Assembly: GCF_011250645.1 (NCBI RefSeq)
Contig: NZ_JAANNO010000006.1
Location: 94,235-158,234 of the forward strand
Source of the DNA: Motilibacter aurantiacus
Lineage (GTDB): Bacteria > Actinomycetota > Actinomycetes > Motilibacterales > Motilibacteraceae
DNA length: 64,000 bases
Direction: 5' to 3'
Part shown: positions 9,656-18,129 of the stretch, piece after piece
How the letters are laid out: each line of letters starts with the position of its first letter
Numbering within the stretch: the stretch's first letter is position 1
The notes under the pieces: model-generated
What the model was told of the DNA's origin: nothing
Databases searched by the model: none
What the model saw: the letters and a program-made list of their open reading frames with translations, nothing else
Made by a program: the position numbers and the translations under genes

Positions 9656-11164
9656 TCACCGCCAGTCGGCGGTGTCCGCTCGCGCACCAGGGATCGGCGG
9701 CGGCGGGCCCCAGTGCGCCACCACCACGCTCGCGTCGTCCTGCAGCAGCCCCTGCTGGTGGTGGAGGACCGAGGCCATGAGCCGGCGCACGGTCTCCGGG
9801 GGCGGCTGGCGGGCGGCGGCCCCGCGCTCGAGCAGGTCCACCAGGCGCGGCAGGCCGAAGAACTCGCCCGCCGCGTCCCGGGCCTCCGTCACCCCGTCGG
9901 TGTAGAGCACCACGCAGTCGTCCGGCTCGAGCGACGCCTGGCCGATGTCCATCGCGCCGGTGCCGAGGCCGAAGGGCACCCGGCGCCCGTCCGCGAGCCC
10001 GGGCACGACCCGCGCATCCCGCAGCAGGAGGGGGGCGGGGTGGCCCGCGACCAGGTAGCGCAGGGCCCCGGACGTGAGGTCGAGCTCGGCGATCACCCCG
10101 GTCGCGAAGGCCTCCGGGAAGTGCTGGGCGATCGTCTCGTCGAGCGCCGCGGCCTGCCCGAACAGCCCCGCCCCGGACCGCCGCGCGGCGCGGTACGCCG
10201 CGAGCGCGGTCGCGGCGATGAGCCCGGCGCCCAGGGCGTGGCCCATCGCGTCGAACACCGCGAGGTGGACCCGGTCGCCGCTCAGGGCGTAGTCGAAGAC
10301 GTCGCCGCCGACCGCGTCGGCCGGCTCCAGCCGGCCGCTGATCGTGAACGTCTCGCTGCCGCCGGTCAACGGTGGCAGCAGCGACCACAGCAGCTCGGTG
10401 GAGGCGTTGCGCGGCCGGCCCCGCCGGGCCCGGTCGACCGTGTCCCCCGACCGGTCCGCGCTCGCGACGAGGTGGGCGGCCAGCGAGGCGACCCACTCGC
10501 ACTGCTCGCGGAGCAAGGGGTCGGTCAGCTCGCTGGCGGTGCTCACGGCCACGTCGAGCGCGCCGATCCGCTCCACCCCGTCCAGGAGCGGCACCCACAG
10601 CCGGGGCTGCGCGTCGTGGAAGGCCGCCTGAGTCTCGGTGAGCTGGAACGCCCGCCCGGCCAGGGTCCCCTCGAGGCCGATCGGCGGCCGCTCCGGATGC
10701 CTGCTGCTGGGCAGCGCGACGAGCCGCTCCTCGGCGTAGTCGACGACGTAGACGGTGGCCTCGATCCCGGGCCCGAGGGCCGCGACCGCGGCGGCGACCG
10801 CGTCGTCGACCCCGCCGGACAGGGCCCGCGGGGTCTCCTGGAGGAGGCGAACCAGCGCGAGCAGCGGCCCCGCAGGGGGCAGCGGGTCCCGCAGCTGCCG
10901 GCTGTAGGGCACCCGCAGGCGCCCGGCGACCTCGTCGAGCAGCTCGTTGGCCGACTGGGCGAGCATGTCGCGGTCGGCCGGCGGCAGCTCCACCAGGCCC
11001 TGCAGGTAGCCCTCCAGCTCGAGCATCCCCGCGACGCCGCCGGTCGCGAAGTAGCGCAGCCACAGCTGCTCCGGGGTCACCGCGCCTCGCCGGAGCACGG
11101 CCTGCAGCGCCCGCCGGTGGCCCTCGACGCCGGGCTCGTGCCGCCCGGCCGGCCGGTCGCTCAC
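9656..11164 (-). CDS. GAF-PP2C (RsbU/SpoIIE-type) protein phosphatase
   Basis: A 502-aa regulator from the GTG at 11164, which overlaps the TGA of the GAF-ANTAR gene (GTGA). An N-terminal all-helical segment (residues 1-90) resembles the RsbU-type phosphatase N-terminus, followed by a GAF-like region ('ATVYVVDYAEERLVALP' to 'VPLLDGVERIGALDVAV'). The SpoIIE/PP2C catalytic domain has 'DAVGGDVFDY', 'VFDAMGHALGAG' (D-x-x-G-H), 'LYTDGVTEARD' and 'QDDASVVVA', the metal-binding aspartates. Such proteins dephosphorylate anti-sigma antagonists. No anti-sigma factor or antagonist gene is next to it, so its target is unknown. Confidence 0.88.
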   Translation of the reverse strand: MSDRPAGRHEPGVEGHRRALQAVLRRGAVTPEQLWLRYFATGGVAGMLELEGYLQGLVELPPADRDMLAQSANELLDEVAGRLRVPYSRQLRDPLPPAGPLLALVRLLQETPRALSGGVDDAVAAAVAALGPGIEATVYVVDYAEERLVALPSSRHPERPPIGLEGTLAGRAFQLTETQAAFHDAQPRLWVPLLDGVERIGALDVAVSTASELTDPLLREQCEWVASLAAHLVASADRSGDTVDRARRGRPRNASTELLWSLLPPLTGGSETFTISGRLEPADAVGGDVFDYALSGDRVHLAVFDAMGHALGAGLIAATALAAYRAARRSGAGLFGQAAALDETIAQHFPEAFATGVIAELDLTSGALRYLVAGHPAPLLLRDARVVPGLADGRRVPFGLGTGAMDIGQASLEPDDCVVLYTDGVTEARDAAGEFFGLPRLVDLLERGAAARQPPPETVRRLMASVLHHQQGLLQDDASVVVAHWGPPPPIPGARADTADWR

Positions 11165-11883
11165 CGGCGGCGCCGCGAGTAGGACTCCACCAGCCCCCGG
11201 GCGACGTCGTGCACCTTGCGGTTCTCCCGCTGCGACGTGGCGGCGAGCATCGCGAACGCCGTGTCCTCGTCGACGCGCCGGGTGGCGATGAGGATGCCCT
11301 TCGCCTGCCCGATGAGGTCCCGGCTGCGCAGCGCCTCCCGCAGTTGCCCGGAGAGGCGCTGCGCCGAGTCGTACGCCTGCACGTTGGCGACGAGGATCGC
11401 GGCCTGGGCGGAGAAGAGCACGAGCATGCTCTCGGTGCGCGCATCGAAGGCGTGCGGCTCGCGGCCGTACACCTTGAGCGCGCCGAGGCAGCGGTCGCCG
11501 GCCACCAGGGGCGCGCTGAGGGACGACCGCAGGCCGAGCCGGGTGGCGGCGGACGCCCAGCCCGGCCAGCGCTGCTCGGCCCCGGTGTCGTCCACCCGCA
11601 CCAGTGCCCGGCTGGCCGCCGCGGCGAGGCACGGGCCCTCGTCGAGGTCGTACTGGAGGGCGTCGGACTGCTCGACCACGTCGTCGGTCGCCGCCGAGGT
11701 CGCCGGGTGCCCGCCCGGGCCGACGAGCGTGAGCCCGCTCCCCGTCGCGGCCGGGATCGCCTCCACCGCCAGGGACGTCACCAGCCGCAGCGCCGTGGCG
11801 ACGGTCTCCTCGGTCAGTAGCAGGCCCGCCATGCGAGCGAAGACGCCCAGCATCTCCTCGGAGAGGGGCGAAGAGTCTGTCAC
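11161..11883 (-). CDS. GAF and ANTAR domain transcription antitermination regulator
   Basis: 240 aa. An N-terminal GAF domain spans about residues 20-165 ('GPCLAAAASRALVRVDD', 'SSLSAPLVAGDRCLGALKVY'). A C-terminal ANTAR domain follows ('DLIGQAKGILIATRRVDEDT' and 'AATSQRENRKVHDVA'), with the three-helix pattern of RNA-binding antiterminators. ANTAR proteins dimerise on paired hexaloop hairpins and prevent termination. GTG start. It is translationally coupled to the PP2C phosphatase. The 130 bp upstream hold the promoter, but I see no clear -10 box there. Confidence 0.9.
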   Translation of the reverse strand: MTDSSPLSEEMLGVFARMAGLLLTEETVATALRLVTSLAVEAIPAATGSGLTLVGPGGHPATSAATDDVVEQSDALQYDLDEGPCLAAAASRALVRVDDTGAEQRWPGWASAATRLGLRSSLSAPLVAGDRCLGALKVYGREPHAFDARTESMLVLFSAQAAILVANVQAYDSAQRLSGQLREALRSRDLIGQAKGILIATRRVDEDTAFAMLAATSQRENRKVHDVARGLVESYSRRRR

Positions 11884-12015
11884 CGTCGGTCCAGTCCGCC
11901 CGAGGCCGGGCAGGTAGCGAGATCAGTGCTGAGTCCGCCGTTCCCGGCGGTCCGGCCACTGGCTCGACCGATGGTGCTGCGCGAACCTTAGCTCACCCGG
12001 AGCCGCGAGCCGGCC

Positions 12016-13746
12016 TCACTCCTTCGGCTCGGGCACCGCGTCGACCCCCGCCTCCTTGCGCTGCGCCGGCGTGATCGGCGTCGGCGCGCCGGTCAGCGGG
12101 TCGTAGCCCGCGCCCGTCTTCGGGAACGCGATCACCTCGCGCAGCGACTCGACGCCGGCGAGCAGCATGCAGATGCGGTCCCAGCCGAAGGCGATGCCGC
12201 CGTGCGGCGGCGGGCCGAACTTGAACGCGTCGAGCAGGAAGCCGAACTTGTCGGCCGCCTCCTCCTCGGAGATGCCCAGCAGGGTGAAGACCCGGCGCTG
12301 GACGTCCCCGCGGTGGATACGGATCGACCCGCCGCCGATCTCGTTGCCGTTGCAGACCATGTCGTACGCGTAGGCGAGCGCCTCCCCCGGCGCCTCCTCC
12401 AGCCGGTCGAGCCACTCGGCCTTCGGGGAGGTGAAGGGGTGGTGCAGCGAGGTCCACGTGCCCTCGTCGGTCAGCTCGAACATCGGTGCGTCGACGATCC
12501 AGAGGAACGACCAGGCCGACTCGTCGATCTGGCCGGTGCGCTTGCCGATCTCCAGCCGGGTGGCGCCGAGCAGCGCGAGGGCGCCGTTGCGCTCCCCCGC
12601 GGCGAAGAACGCGCAGTCGCCGGGCTCTGCACCGACGGCCTCGCGCAGGCCGGCGCGCTCCTGCTCGGAGAGGTTCTTCGCGACCGGGCCGCCGAGCTCG
12701 CCGTCCTGCCCGAAGGTGACGTACGCCAGGCCACGCGCGCCGCGCTGCTTGGCCCACTCCTGCCACGCGTCGAACGTCTTGCGCGGCTGGGACGCTCCGC
12801 CGGGCATGACGACCGCGCCCACGTGGGCGGCCTGGAAGACGCGGAAAGGCGTGTCCTTGAAGTAGTCGGTGAGGTCGACCAGCTCGTTGCCGAAGCGCAG
12901 GTCGGGCTTGTCCGACCCGTAGCGGGTCATCGCCTCGGCGTAGGTCATGCGCGGGACCTCGCCGATGTCGTGGCCGAGCACGCCCTTCCAGAGCGCGCGC
13001 ACGACGGCCTCGCCGAGCTCGATGACGTCGTCCTGCTCGACGAAGCTCATCTCGATGTCGAGCTGGGTGAACTCCGGCTGCCGGTCCGCGCGGAAGTCCT
13101 CGTCCCGGTAGCAGCGCGCGATCTGGTAGTACCGCTCGAGCCCGCCGACCATGAGCAGCTGCTTGAACAGCTGCGGAGACTGGGGAAGGGCGTACCAGGA
13201 ACCCGGCTGCAGGCGTACGGGGACCAGGAAGTCTCGGGCGCCCTCGGGCGTGGATCGGGTCAGCGTCGGGGTCTCCACCTCGACGAAGCTGCGCTCGGCC
13301 AGCACGTTGCGCGCGATCCGGCTGACCTCGCTGCGCATCCGGATCGCCTTGGCCGGCCCCTCACGGCGCAGGTCCAGGTAGCGGTAGCGGAGGCGGGCCT
13401 CCTCGTTGACGTCCTGCTGGTCCAGCTGGAACGGCAGCGGCGCGGCCTCGCTCAGCACCTCGACCCCGGACGCGACGACCTCGACGGCACCGGTCGGGAT
13501 CTCGGTGTTCTCGTTGCCCTCGGGCCGGGTGCGCACCTCGCCGGTGACCTTGACGCAGTACTCCGCGCGCAGGTCGTGCGCGACGTCCGACTCGCGGACC
13601 ACGACCTGCACGATGCCGGACGCGTCGCGCAGGTCGAGGAAGGCCACCCCGCCGTGGTCGCGCCGGCGCGCGACCCAACCGGCGAGCACCACGCCCTGGC
13701 CGGCGTGCTCGGCTCGCAGCGTTCCTGCTTCTGTCGTGCGGATCAC
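12016..13746 (-). CDS. aspS: Aspartate--tRNA(Asp/Asn) ligase
   Basis: AspRS, 576 aa, the bacterial type. An N-terminal OB-fold anticodon domain (residues 1-105) opens with '[23 protein letters not shown]'. The class II core has '[20 protein letters not shown]' with motif 2 '[19 protein letters not shown]', a GAD insertion domain in the middle, and motif 3 '[16 protein letters not shown]' near the C-terminus. It starts with GTG overlapping the TGA of hisS (GTGA), so hisS-aspS is one transcription unit, as is common in actinobacteria. Whether it also charges tRNA-Asn depends on gatCAB genes not visible here. Confidence 0.97.
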   Translation of the reverse strand: MIRTTEAGTLRAEHAGQGVVLAGWVARRRDHGGVAFLDLRDASGIVQVVVRESDVAHDLRAEYCVKVTGEVRTRPEGNENTEIPTGAVEVVASGVEVLSEAAPLPFQLDQQDVNEEARLRYRYLDLRREGPAKAIRMRSEVSRIARNVLAERSFVEVETPTLTRSTPEGARDFLVPVRLQPGSWYALPQSPQLFKQLLMVGGLERYYQIARCYRDEDFRADRQPEFTQLDIEMSFVEQDDVIELGEAVVRALWKGVLGHDIGEVPRMTYAEAMTRYGSDKPDLRFGNELVDLTDYFKDTPFRVFQAAHVGAVVMPGGASQPRKTFDAWQEWAKQRGARGLAYVTFGQDGELGGPVAKNLSEQERAGLREAVGAEPGDCAFFAAGERNGALALLGATRLEIGKRTGQIDESAWSFLWIVDAPMFELTDEGTWTSLHHPFTSPKAEWLDRLEEAPGEALAYAYDMVCNGNEIGGGSIRIHRGDVQRRVFTLLGISEEEAADKFGFLLDAFKFGPPPHGGIAFGWDRICMLLAGVESLREVIAFPKTGAGYDPLTGAPTPITPAQRKEAGVDAVPEPKE

Positions 13747-15041
13747 TGGGGCTCTCCCTGCGGGACGTGTGCTGCTGCGACGGTTCGGGTCAGGTGGTCT
13801 GTGAGGTCGTCGAGGGCGACGGCGCGCTGCTCGCCGGAGCGCAGGTCCTTGACCTGCGCCGTCCCGGCCTTGAGGTCACGCTCGCCGAGGACGACGGCGT
13901 ACGCGGCGCCGCTGCGGTCCGCGCCCTTCATGGCGCCCTTCATGCCGCGGTCGCCGTACGCCAGGTCGACCCGGACGCCGCGCCCGCGCAGGGCGCCGGC
14001 CACGGTGACCAGCCGGGCCTTGGCGGCGGGGCCGAGCGGCACGAGGTAGACGTCGCACCGGGACTCGTCGGCCGGGGCGAGGCCCTCGACCCGGCAGGCC
14101 AGCAGCGCGCGGTCCACCCCGAGCCCGAAGCCGATGCCGGACAGTGCCTGCCCGCCGAGCGACTCCATGAGGCCGTCGTAGCGTCCGCCGCCGCCGATGC
14201 CCGACTGGGCGCCGAGGCCGGGGTGCACGAACTCGAAGGTGGTGCGCGTGTAGTAGTCGAGCCCGCGCACCATCCGCGGGTTGATGTCGTACGCCACGCC
14301 CAGCGCGTCGAGGTGGACGCGGACTTCGCTGAAGTGCGCTGCGTCCTCGGCGCACAGGTTGTCGAGCATCAACGGGGCGTCGGCGAGCTGGCGGCGCACG
14401 CCCTCGCGCTTGTCGTCGAGGACGCGCAGCGGGTTGAGCGCGGCGCGGGCGCGCGTCGCCTCGTCGAGGTCGAGGCCGGCGAGGAACGCCTGGAGCCGCT
14501 CGCGGTAGGCGGGCCGGCACTGCGCGCAGCCGAGCGAGGTCAGCTCGAGCCGGTAGCCCGTGAGGCCCAGGGACCGGAAGCCCTCGTCGGCGATCGCGAC
14601 GACCTCGGCGTCCAGGGCCGGGTCGTCGGTGCCGATCGCCTCGACCCCGACCTGGGAGAACTGGCGGTAGCGGCCCGCCTGCGGGCGCTCGGCCCGGAAG
14701 AACTGCCCCGCGTACCACAGCTTGACCGGCAGCTGGCCGCGGTCGAGCCCGTGCTCGATCACGGCCCGCATCACCCCGGCCGTGCCCTCGGGGCGGAGCG
14801 TGATCGACCGGCCGCCGCGGTCCTCGAAGGTGTACATCTCCTTGCTGACCACGTCGGTCGACTCGCCCACGCCGCGCACGAACAGCCCGGTGTCCTCGAA
14901 CACCGGGAGCTCGACGTAGCCGTAGCCGGCCCGGCGCGCCGGGGCGCAGAGCGCCTCACGCACCGCCAGCCAGGCGTTCGAGTCGGGCGGGACGTACTCC
15001 GCGACCCCCTTCGGGGCCTGGAACGTCGGGGAGCCGGGCAT
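13743..15041 (-). CDS. hisS: Histidine--tRNA ligase
   Basis: HisRS, 432 aa. Class II motif 2 is '[13 protein letters not shown]', the histidine loops are '[14 protein letters not shown]' (HisA motif) and the Gly-rich '[15 protein letters not shown]' (motif 3). A C-terminal anticodon-binding alpha/beta domain follows ('[17 protein letters not shown]'). The ATG lies one base after the TGA of the upstream hydrolase gene, so transcription probably runs hydrolase-hisS-aspS. Confidence 0.97.
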   Translation of the reverse strand: MPGSPTFQAPKGVAEYVPPDSNAWLAVREALCAPARRAGYGYVELPVFEDTGLFVRGVGESTDVVSKEMYTFEDRGGRSITLRPEGTAGVMRAVIEHGLDRGQLPVKLWYAGQFFRAERPQAGRYRQFSQVGVEAIGTDDPALDAEVVAIADEGFRSLGLTGYRLELTSLGCAQCRPAYRERLQAFLAGLDLDEATRARAALNPLRVLDDKREGVRRQLADAPLMLDNLCAEDAAHFSEVRVHLDALGVAYDINPRMVRGLDYYTRTTFEFVHPGLGAQSGIGGGGRYDGLMESLGGQALSGIGFGLGVDRALLACRVEGLAPADESRCDVYLVPLGPAAKARLVTVAGALRGRGVRVDLAYGDRGMKGAMKGADRSGAAYAVVLGERDLKAGTAQVKDLRSGEQRAVALDDLTDHLTRTVAAAHVPQGEPQ

Positions 15042-15042
15042 G

Positions 15043-15717
15043 TCAGCGCACTTCCGAGAGGTCGAGCAGGAACGGGTTCGACGCGCGCTCGGCGCCGATG
15101 GTGGTCTCGGGCCCGTGGCCGGGGAGCACTCGGGTCTCGTCGGGCAGCGGGAGGACCTTGGTCCGCAGGCTGTGCCGCATGTCCCTCGCGCTCCCCCTCG
15201 CCAGGTCGGTGCGCCCGATCGAGCCGGCGAACAGCACGTCGCCGGACAGGCAGGTGGGGCGCCCGCCGTCGTCGGTCATGAAGAGGACGGAGCCGGGAGT
15301 GTGGCCCGGTGCCGCGTCCACGCGCAGGGTCAGGCCCGCGAGCTCGAGCTGGGCGCCGTCCGGCAACGGGCGTACGTCGTCCGGCTCGGCCCACTCCAGC
15401 CCCGCGGCGGCGAACGCCTCACGGGCGCCCGGGCCGACGGCCGCGAGGGGGTCGGCGAGCAGGAAGCCGTCGTCGGGGTGCAGATAGGCCGGCACGCCGC
15501 GCGCCTGGCAGACCGGCACGACGGAGAAGACGTGGTCGACGTGCCCGTGGGTGAGCAGCACCGCGGCCGGGCGCAGCCGGTGGCGCGCGAGCAGCTCGTC
15601 GAGGCCGGGGACGATGCCCACCCCGGGGTCGACGACGACGCACTCCTGCCCCGCGCCCGGCGCCAGGACCCAGCAGTTGGTGCCGAACGCCGCGGCAGGA
15701 AGTGCGGCGATCAGCAC
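15043..15717 (-). CDS. Metallo-beta-lactamase-fold hydrolase (glyoxalase II-like)
   Basis: 224 aa. The zinc signature HxHxDH is 'THGHVDH'; further ligands are His in 'APGHTPGS', Asp in 'CLSGDVLF' and His in 'VLPGHGP'. This is the layout of glyoxalase II-like thioester hydrolases, but no specific substrate can be read. GTG start with GGAGG six bases upstream. First gene of the hydrolase-hisS-aspS unit and divergent from the cyclophilin gene; the hydrolase-hisS pairing is common in actinobacteria. Confidence 0.9.
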   Translation of the reverse strand: MLIAALPAAAFGTNCWVLAPGAGQECVVVDPGVGIVPGLDELLARHRLRPAAVLLTHGHVDHVFSVVPVCQARGVPAYLHPDDGFLLADPLAAVGPGAREAFAAAGLEWAEPDDVRPLPDGAQLELAGLTLRVDAAPGHTPGSVLFMTDDGGRPTCLSGDVLFAGSIGRTDLARGSARDMRHSLRTKVLPLPDETRVLPGHGPETTIGAERASNPFLLDLSEVR

Positions 15718-15897
15718 GGGTGTCCTCCGCTTCTGGCGACGCTGGCTCCGGCGCCGCTGTCACGTCCTCGGGGCGGCCACGGCAGCCCCGCTCGGGAACG
15801 GCCGCAGCGAGGTCGGTCCCGGACGGCGGGCGCGCCGAGACTACCTCGCAATGACACCGGGTGCGGGGACGGCCGGTGCGGGAGGGGCGGGGCTGCC

Positions 15898-15903
15898 TAG
15901 ACT
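15898..15903 (+). promoter_or_regulatory. -10 box for the cyclophilin gene
   Basis: TAGACT, a good TANNNT match, in the 237-bp divergent region. It implies a leader of roughly 45 nt that carries a GAGGAGG ribosome site before the TTG start. Confidence 0.5.
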
Positions 15904-15954
15904 GTGCCCGTCATCCGTCAGGTGTAACGCCGTGAGGCGCGAGGAGGGCCGGCC

Positions 15955-16785
15955 TTGGCCGCCAGCAACAAGAGGGAGCGTCAGCTGGCGCGCGAGCGCT
16001 ACGTCCGCCAGCAGGCCCGTCGAGCCGAGGCACGCAAGCGTCGCCGCCAGCGGACCCAGGTGCTCGCCGCGGTCGCCGCTGTGGTGGCGGTGATCGCCGG
16101 CGTCGCGGTGATCTCGCTCCTCGTCAACAACGACGACGACACGCTCGACGCCCCCGCCGCCGCCCCGGAGTCGACCGCGTCCGTGGAGTCCACGCCCGCC
16201 GCCCCCGTGGTCGACGGGTGCACGGCCTCGTCCGCGACCGGCCGGCTGAACGCGCCCCAGTTCGACGAGGAGCCGGCGCTCACGGTGGACAAGGCGAGCT
16301 ACACCGCCACCCTCGACACCAACTGTGGCCCGATCGAGCTCACCCTCGACGGCGCGAAGGCGCCGCACACGGTCAACTCCTTCGCGTTCCTCGCCGAGGA
16401 GAAGTTCTTCGACGGCACGCCCTGCCACCGGCTCACCACGAGCGGGCTCTACGTGCTGCAGTGCGGTGACCCGACGGGCACCGGCACCGGCGGCCCGGGC
16501 TACCAGTTCGAGGACGAGAACCTCCCCGAGGAGGGCGCCGCGAACTACCCCGCCGGCACCGTCGCGATGGCGAACAGCGGCGCGGGCACCAACGGCAGCC
16601 AGTTCTTCCTCGTCTACGAGGACACCCAGCTCCCGCCGAACTACTCGATCTTCGGCAAGATCACCAAGGGGCTCGACATCCTGAAGAAGGTCGCAGCCGC
16701 CGGTGTCGCCGATGGTGGCGGGGACGGCGCGCCCAGCCAGCCCGTGACCCTGGACACCGTCACCGTCGCGAAGGCAAGGGGCTGA
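15955..16785 (+). CDS. Membrane-anchored cyclophilin-type peptidyl-prolyl isomerase
   Basis: 276 aa from a TTG start; GAGGAGG lies about 7 nt upstream and no nearby ATG or GTG competes. The first 34 residues are very basic (RQQARRAEARKRRRQRT), then comes a membrane helix (about 36-58), an acidic/Ala-Pro linker, and a cyclophilin domain from about residue 105. Core motifs are 'APHTVNSFAFLAEEKFFDGT', 'CHRLT' with the catalytic arginine, 'GYQFEDENLP', and 'AMANSGAGTNGSQFFLVY'. The domain would lie outside the membrane and help fold exported proteins. It is followed 5 nt later by the DUF349 gene. Confidence 0.93.
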   Translation: MAASNKRERQLARERYVRQQARRAEARKRRRQRTQVLAAVAAVVAVIAGVAVISLLVNNDDDTLDAPAAAPESTASVESTPAAPVVDGCTASSATGRLNAPQFDEEPALTVDKASYTATLDTNCGPIELTLDGAKAPHTVNSFAFLAEEKFFDGTPCHRLTTSGLYVLQCGDPTGTGTGGPGYQFEDENLPEEGAANYPAGTVAMANSGAGTNGSQFFLVYEDTQLPPNYSIFGKITKGLDILKKVAAAGVADGGGDGAPSQPVTLDTVTVAKARG

Positions 16786-16790
16786 CTCCC

Positions 16791-18020
16791 ATGACAACCA
16801 GCGACTTCGGCAGGGTCGCCGAGGACGGCACCGTCTACGTCCGCGTCGGCGAGGTGGAGCGCCCGGTCGGGTCCTACCCGGGCGCGACGCCGGACGAGGC
16901 CCTCGCCTACTTCGCCCGCAAGTACGACGCGCTCGCCGCGGAGGTGGCCCTCCTCGAGCAGCGCGTCCGCAAGGCCGAGCTGGCGCCCAAGGACGCCGGG
17001 TCCTCGATCGATCGGCTGCGCATCGCCATCGCGACCGCCAACGCCGTCGGCGACCTCGACGCGCTCAGCGCCCGGCTCGACACGCTGTCCTCGCTCGCTG
17101 AGCAGCGCCGCGTCGAGTCCGACGCCGCCCGGGCCAAGGCTCGTGAGGAGGCGCGCACGGTCAAGGAGCGCATCGTCTCCGAGGCCGAGTCGCTCGCCGA
17201 TGCCACCGCCTGGAAGGCGACGGGCGAGCGGTTCCGCACGCTGCTCGACGAGTGGAAGGCCGCGCCCCGGCTCGACCGCAAGGCCGACGACGAGCTGTGG
17301 AAGCGTTTCAGCGCCGCCCGGTCGACCTTCGACCGCAACCGCCGGCAGCACTTCGCCGCGCTGGACGCCGAGCGGGCGGAGGCGAAGACGCGCAAGGAGC
17401 TCCTGGTCAAGCAGGCCGAGGAGCTCTCCGGCTCCACCGAGTGGGGCCCGACCGCCGGCCGCTACCGCGACCTCATGTCCCAGTGGAAGGCCGCCGGCCG
17501 AGCCGGCAGGGACGACGAGGAGGCGCTGTGGACGCGCTTCCGGGCCGCGCAGGACGCCTTCTTCAGCGCCCGCAACGCGGTCATGTCCGAGCGCGACTCC
17601 GACCAGCGGGCCAACCTCGAGGCCAAGGAGGCCATCGCGGCCGAGGCCGAGCAGCTGCTCCCGATCACCGACCACCGCGCGGCGCGCCGCGCGTTGCGGG
17701 CGATCTCGGAGAAGTGGGAGGCGGTCGGCCACGTCCCGCGCGGCGACCGGGACCGCGTCGAGGGCCGGCTGCGCCGCGTCGAGGACGCCGTCCGCGCTGC
17801 CGAGGAGGACGAGTGGCGCCGGACAAACCCCGAGGCCCGCGCCCGGGCCGAGGCCACGGTCGCACAGCTGCGGGCCTCCATCGAGCAGCTCGCGGCGCAG
17901 GCCGAGAAGGCCCGCGCCGCCGGCAAGGAGAAGCAGGCCACGGACGCCGAGTCGGCGCTCGAGGCCCGGCGCTCCTGGCTGGAGGAGGCCGAGCGGGCGC
18001 TGGCGGAGTTCTCCCGCTGA
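16791..18020 (+). CDS. DUF349 domain-containing coiled-coil protein
   Basis: 409 aa, very rich in Ala, Glu, Arg and Lys. The N-terminal 60 residues form a small beta region ('DGTVYVRVGEVERPVGSYPG'). The rest is helical with three DUF349 repeats of the F-x3-W-K-A...R...LW-x-RF-x-A type, at roughly 145-190, 215-265 and 290-335 ('LLDEWKAAPRLDRK', 'LMSQWKAAGRAGRD', 'ISEKWEAVGHVPRG'). The last 60 residues are a coiled coil. The gene usually follows a cyclophilin and precedes relA on the other strand in actinobacteria. Function not established. Confidence 0.9.
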   Translation: MTTSDFGRVAEDGTVYVRVGEVERPVGSYPGATPDEALAYFARKYDALAAEVALLEQRVRKAELAPKDAGSSIDRLRIAIATANAVGDLDALSARLDTLSSLAEQRRVESDAARAKAREEARTVKERIVSEAESLADATAWKATGERFRTLLDEWKAAPRLDRKADDELWKRFSAARSTFDRNRRQHFAALDAERAEAKTRKELLVKQAEELSGSTEWGPTAGRYRDLMSQWKAAGRAGRDDEEALWTRFRAAQDAFFSARNAVMSERDSDQRANLEAKEAIAAEAEQLLPITDHRAARRALRAISEKWEAVGHVPRGDRDRVEGRLRRVEDAVRAAEEDEWRRTNPEARARAEATVAQLRASIEQLAAQAEKARAAGKEKQATDAESALEARRSWLEEAERALAEFSR

Positions 18021-18037
18021 CCCGCCTCTCCTCCCCA

Positions 18038-18071
18038 CGCTGATCAAGCACTTCTGGCGAGTTGTCCACAG
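18038..18071. repeat. Left 34-bp inverted repeat of the DUF559 cassette
   Basis: It opens with CGCTGATCA and ends with GTCCACAG. Compared with the reverse complement of 18884-18917 it matches at 30 of 34 positions, with differences at repeat positions 10, 15, 17 and 26. The two copies point towards each other around the DUF559 gene, like terminal inverted repeats. Confidence 0.85.
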
Positions 18072-18091
18072 CTGACAGCGCACGCCGTTCC

Positions 18092-18129
18092 GAGGGGCAT
18101 GAGGCCACGACCGTGGCCTCATGCCCCTC
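18092..18129. repeat. 38-bp palindrome spanning the start codon of the DUF559 gene
   Basis: The left arm 18092-18109 (GAGGGGCATGAGGCCACG) is the exact reverse complement of the right arm 18112-18129, with only 2 nt between them. The ATG at 18121 and the first three codons of the gene are the right arm. In RNA this would be a very stable hairpin that hides the start codon; in DNA it is a near-perfect cruciform or protein-binding palindrome. Confidence 0.85.
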
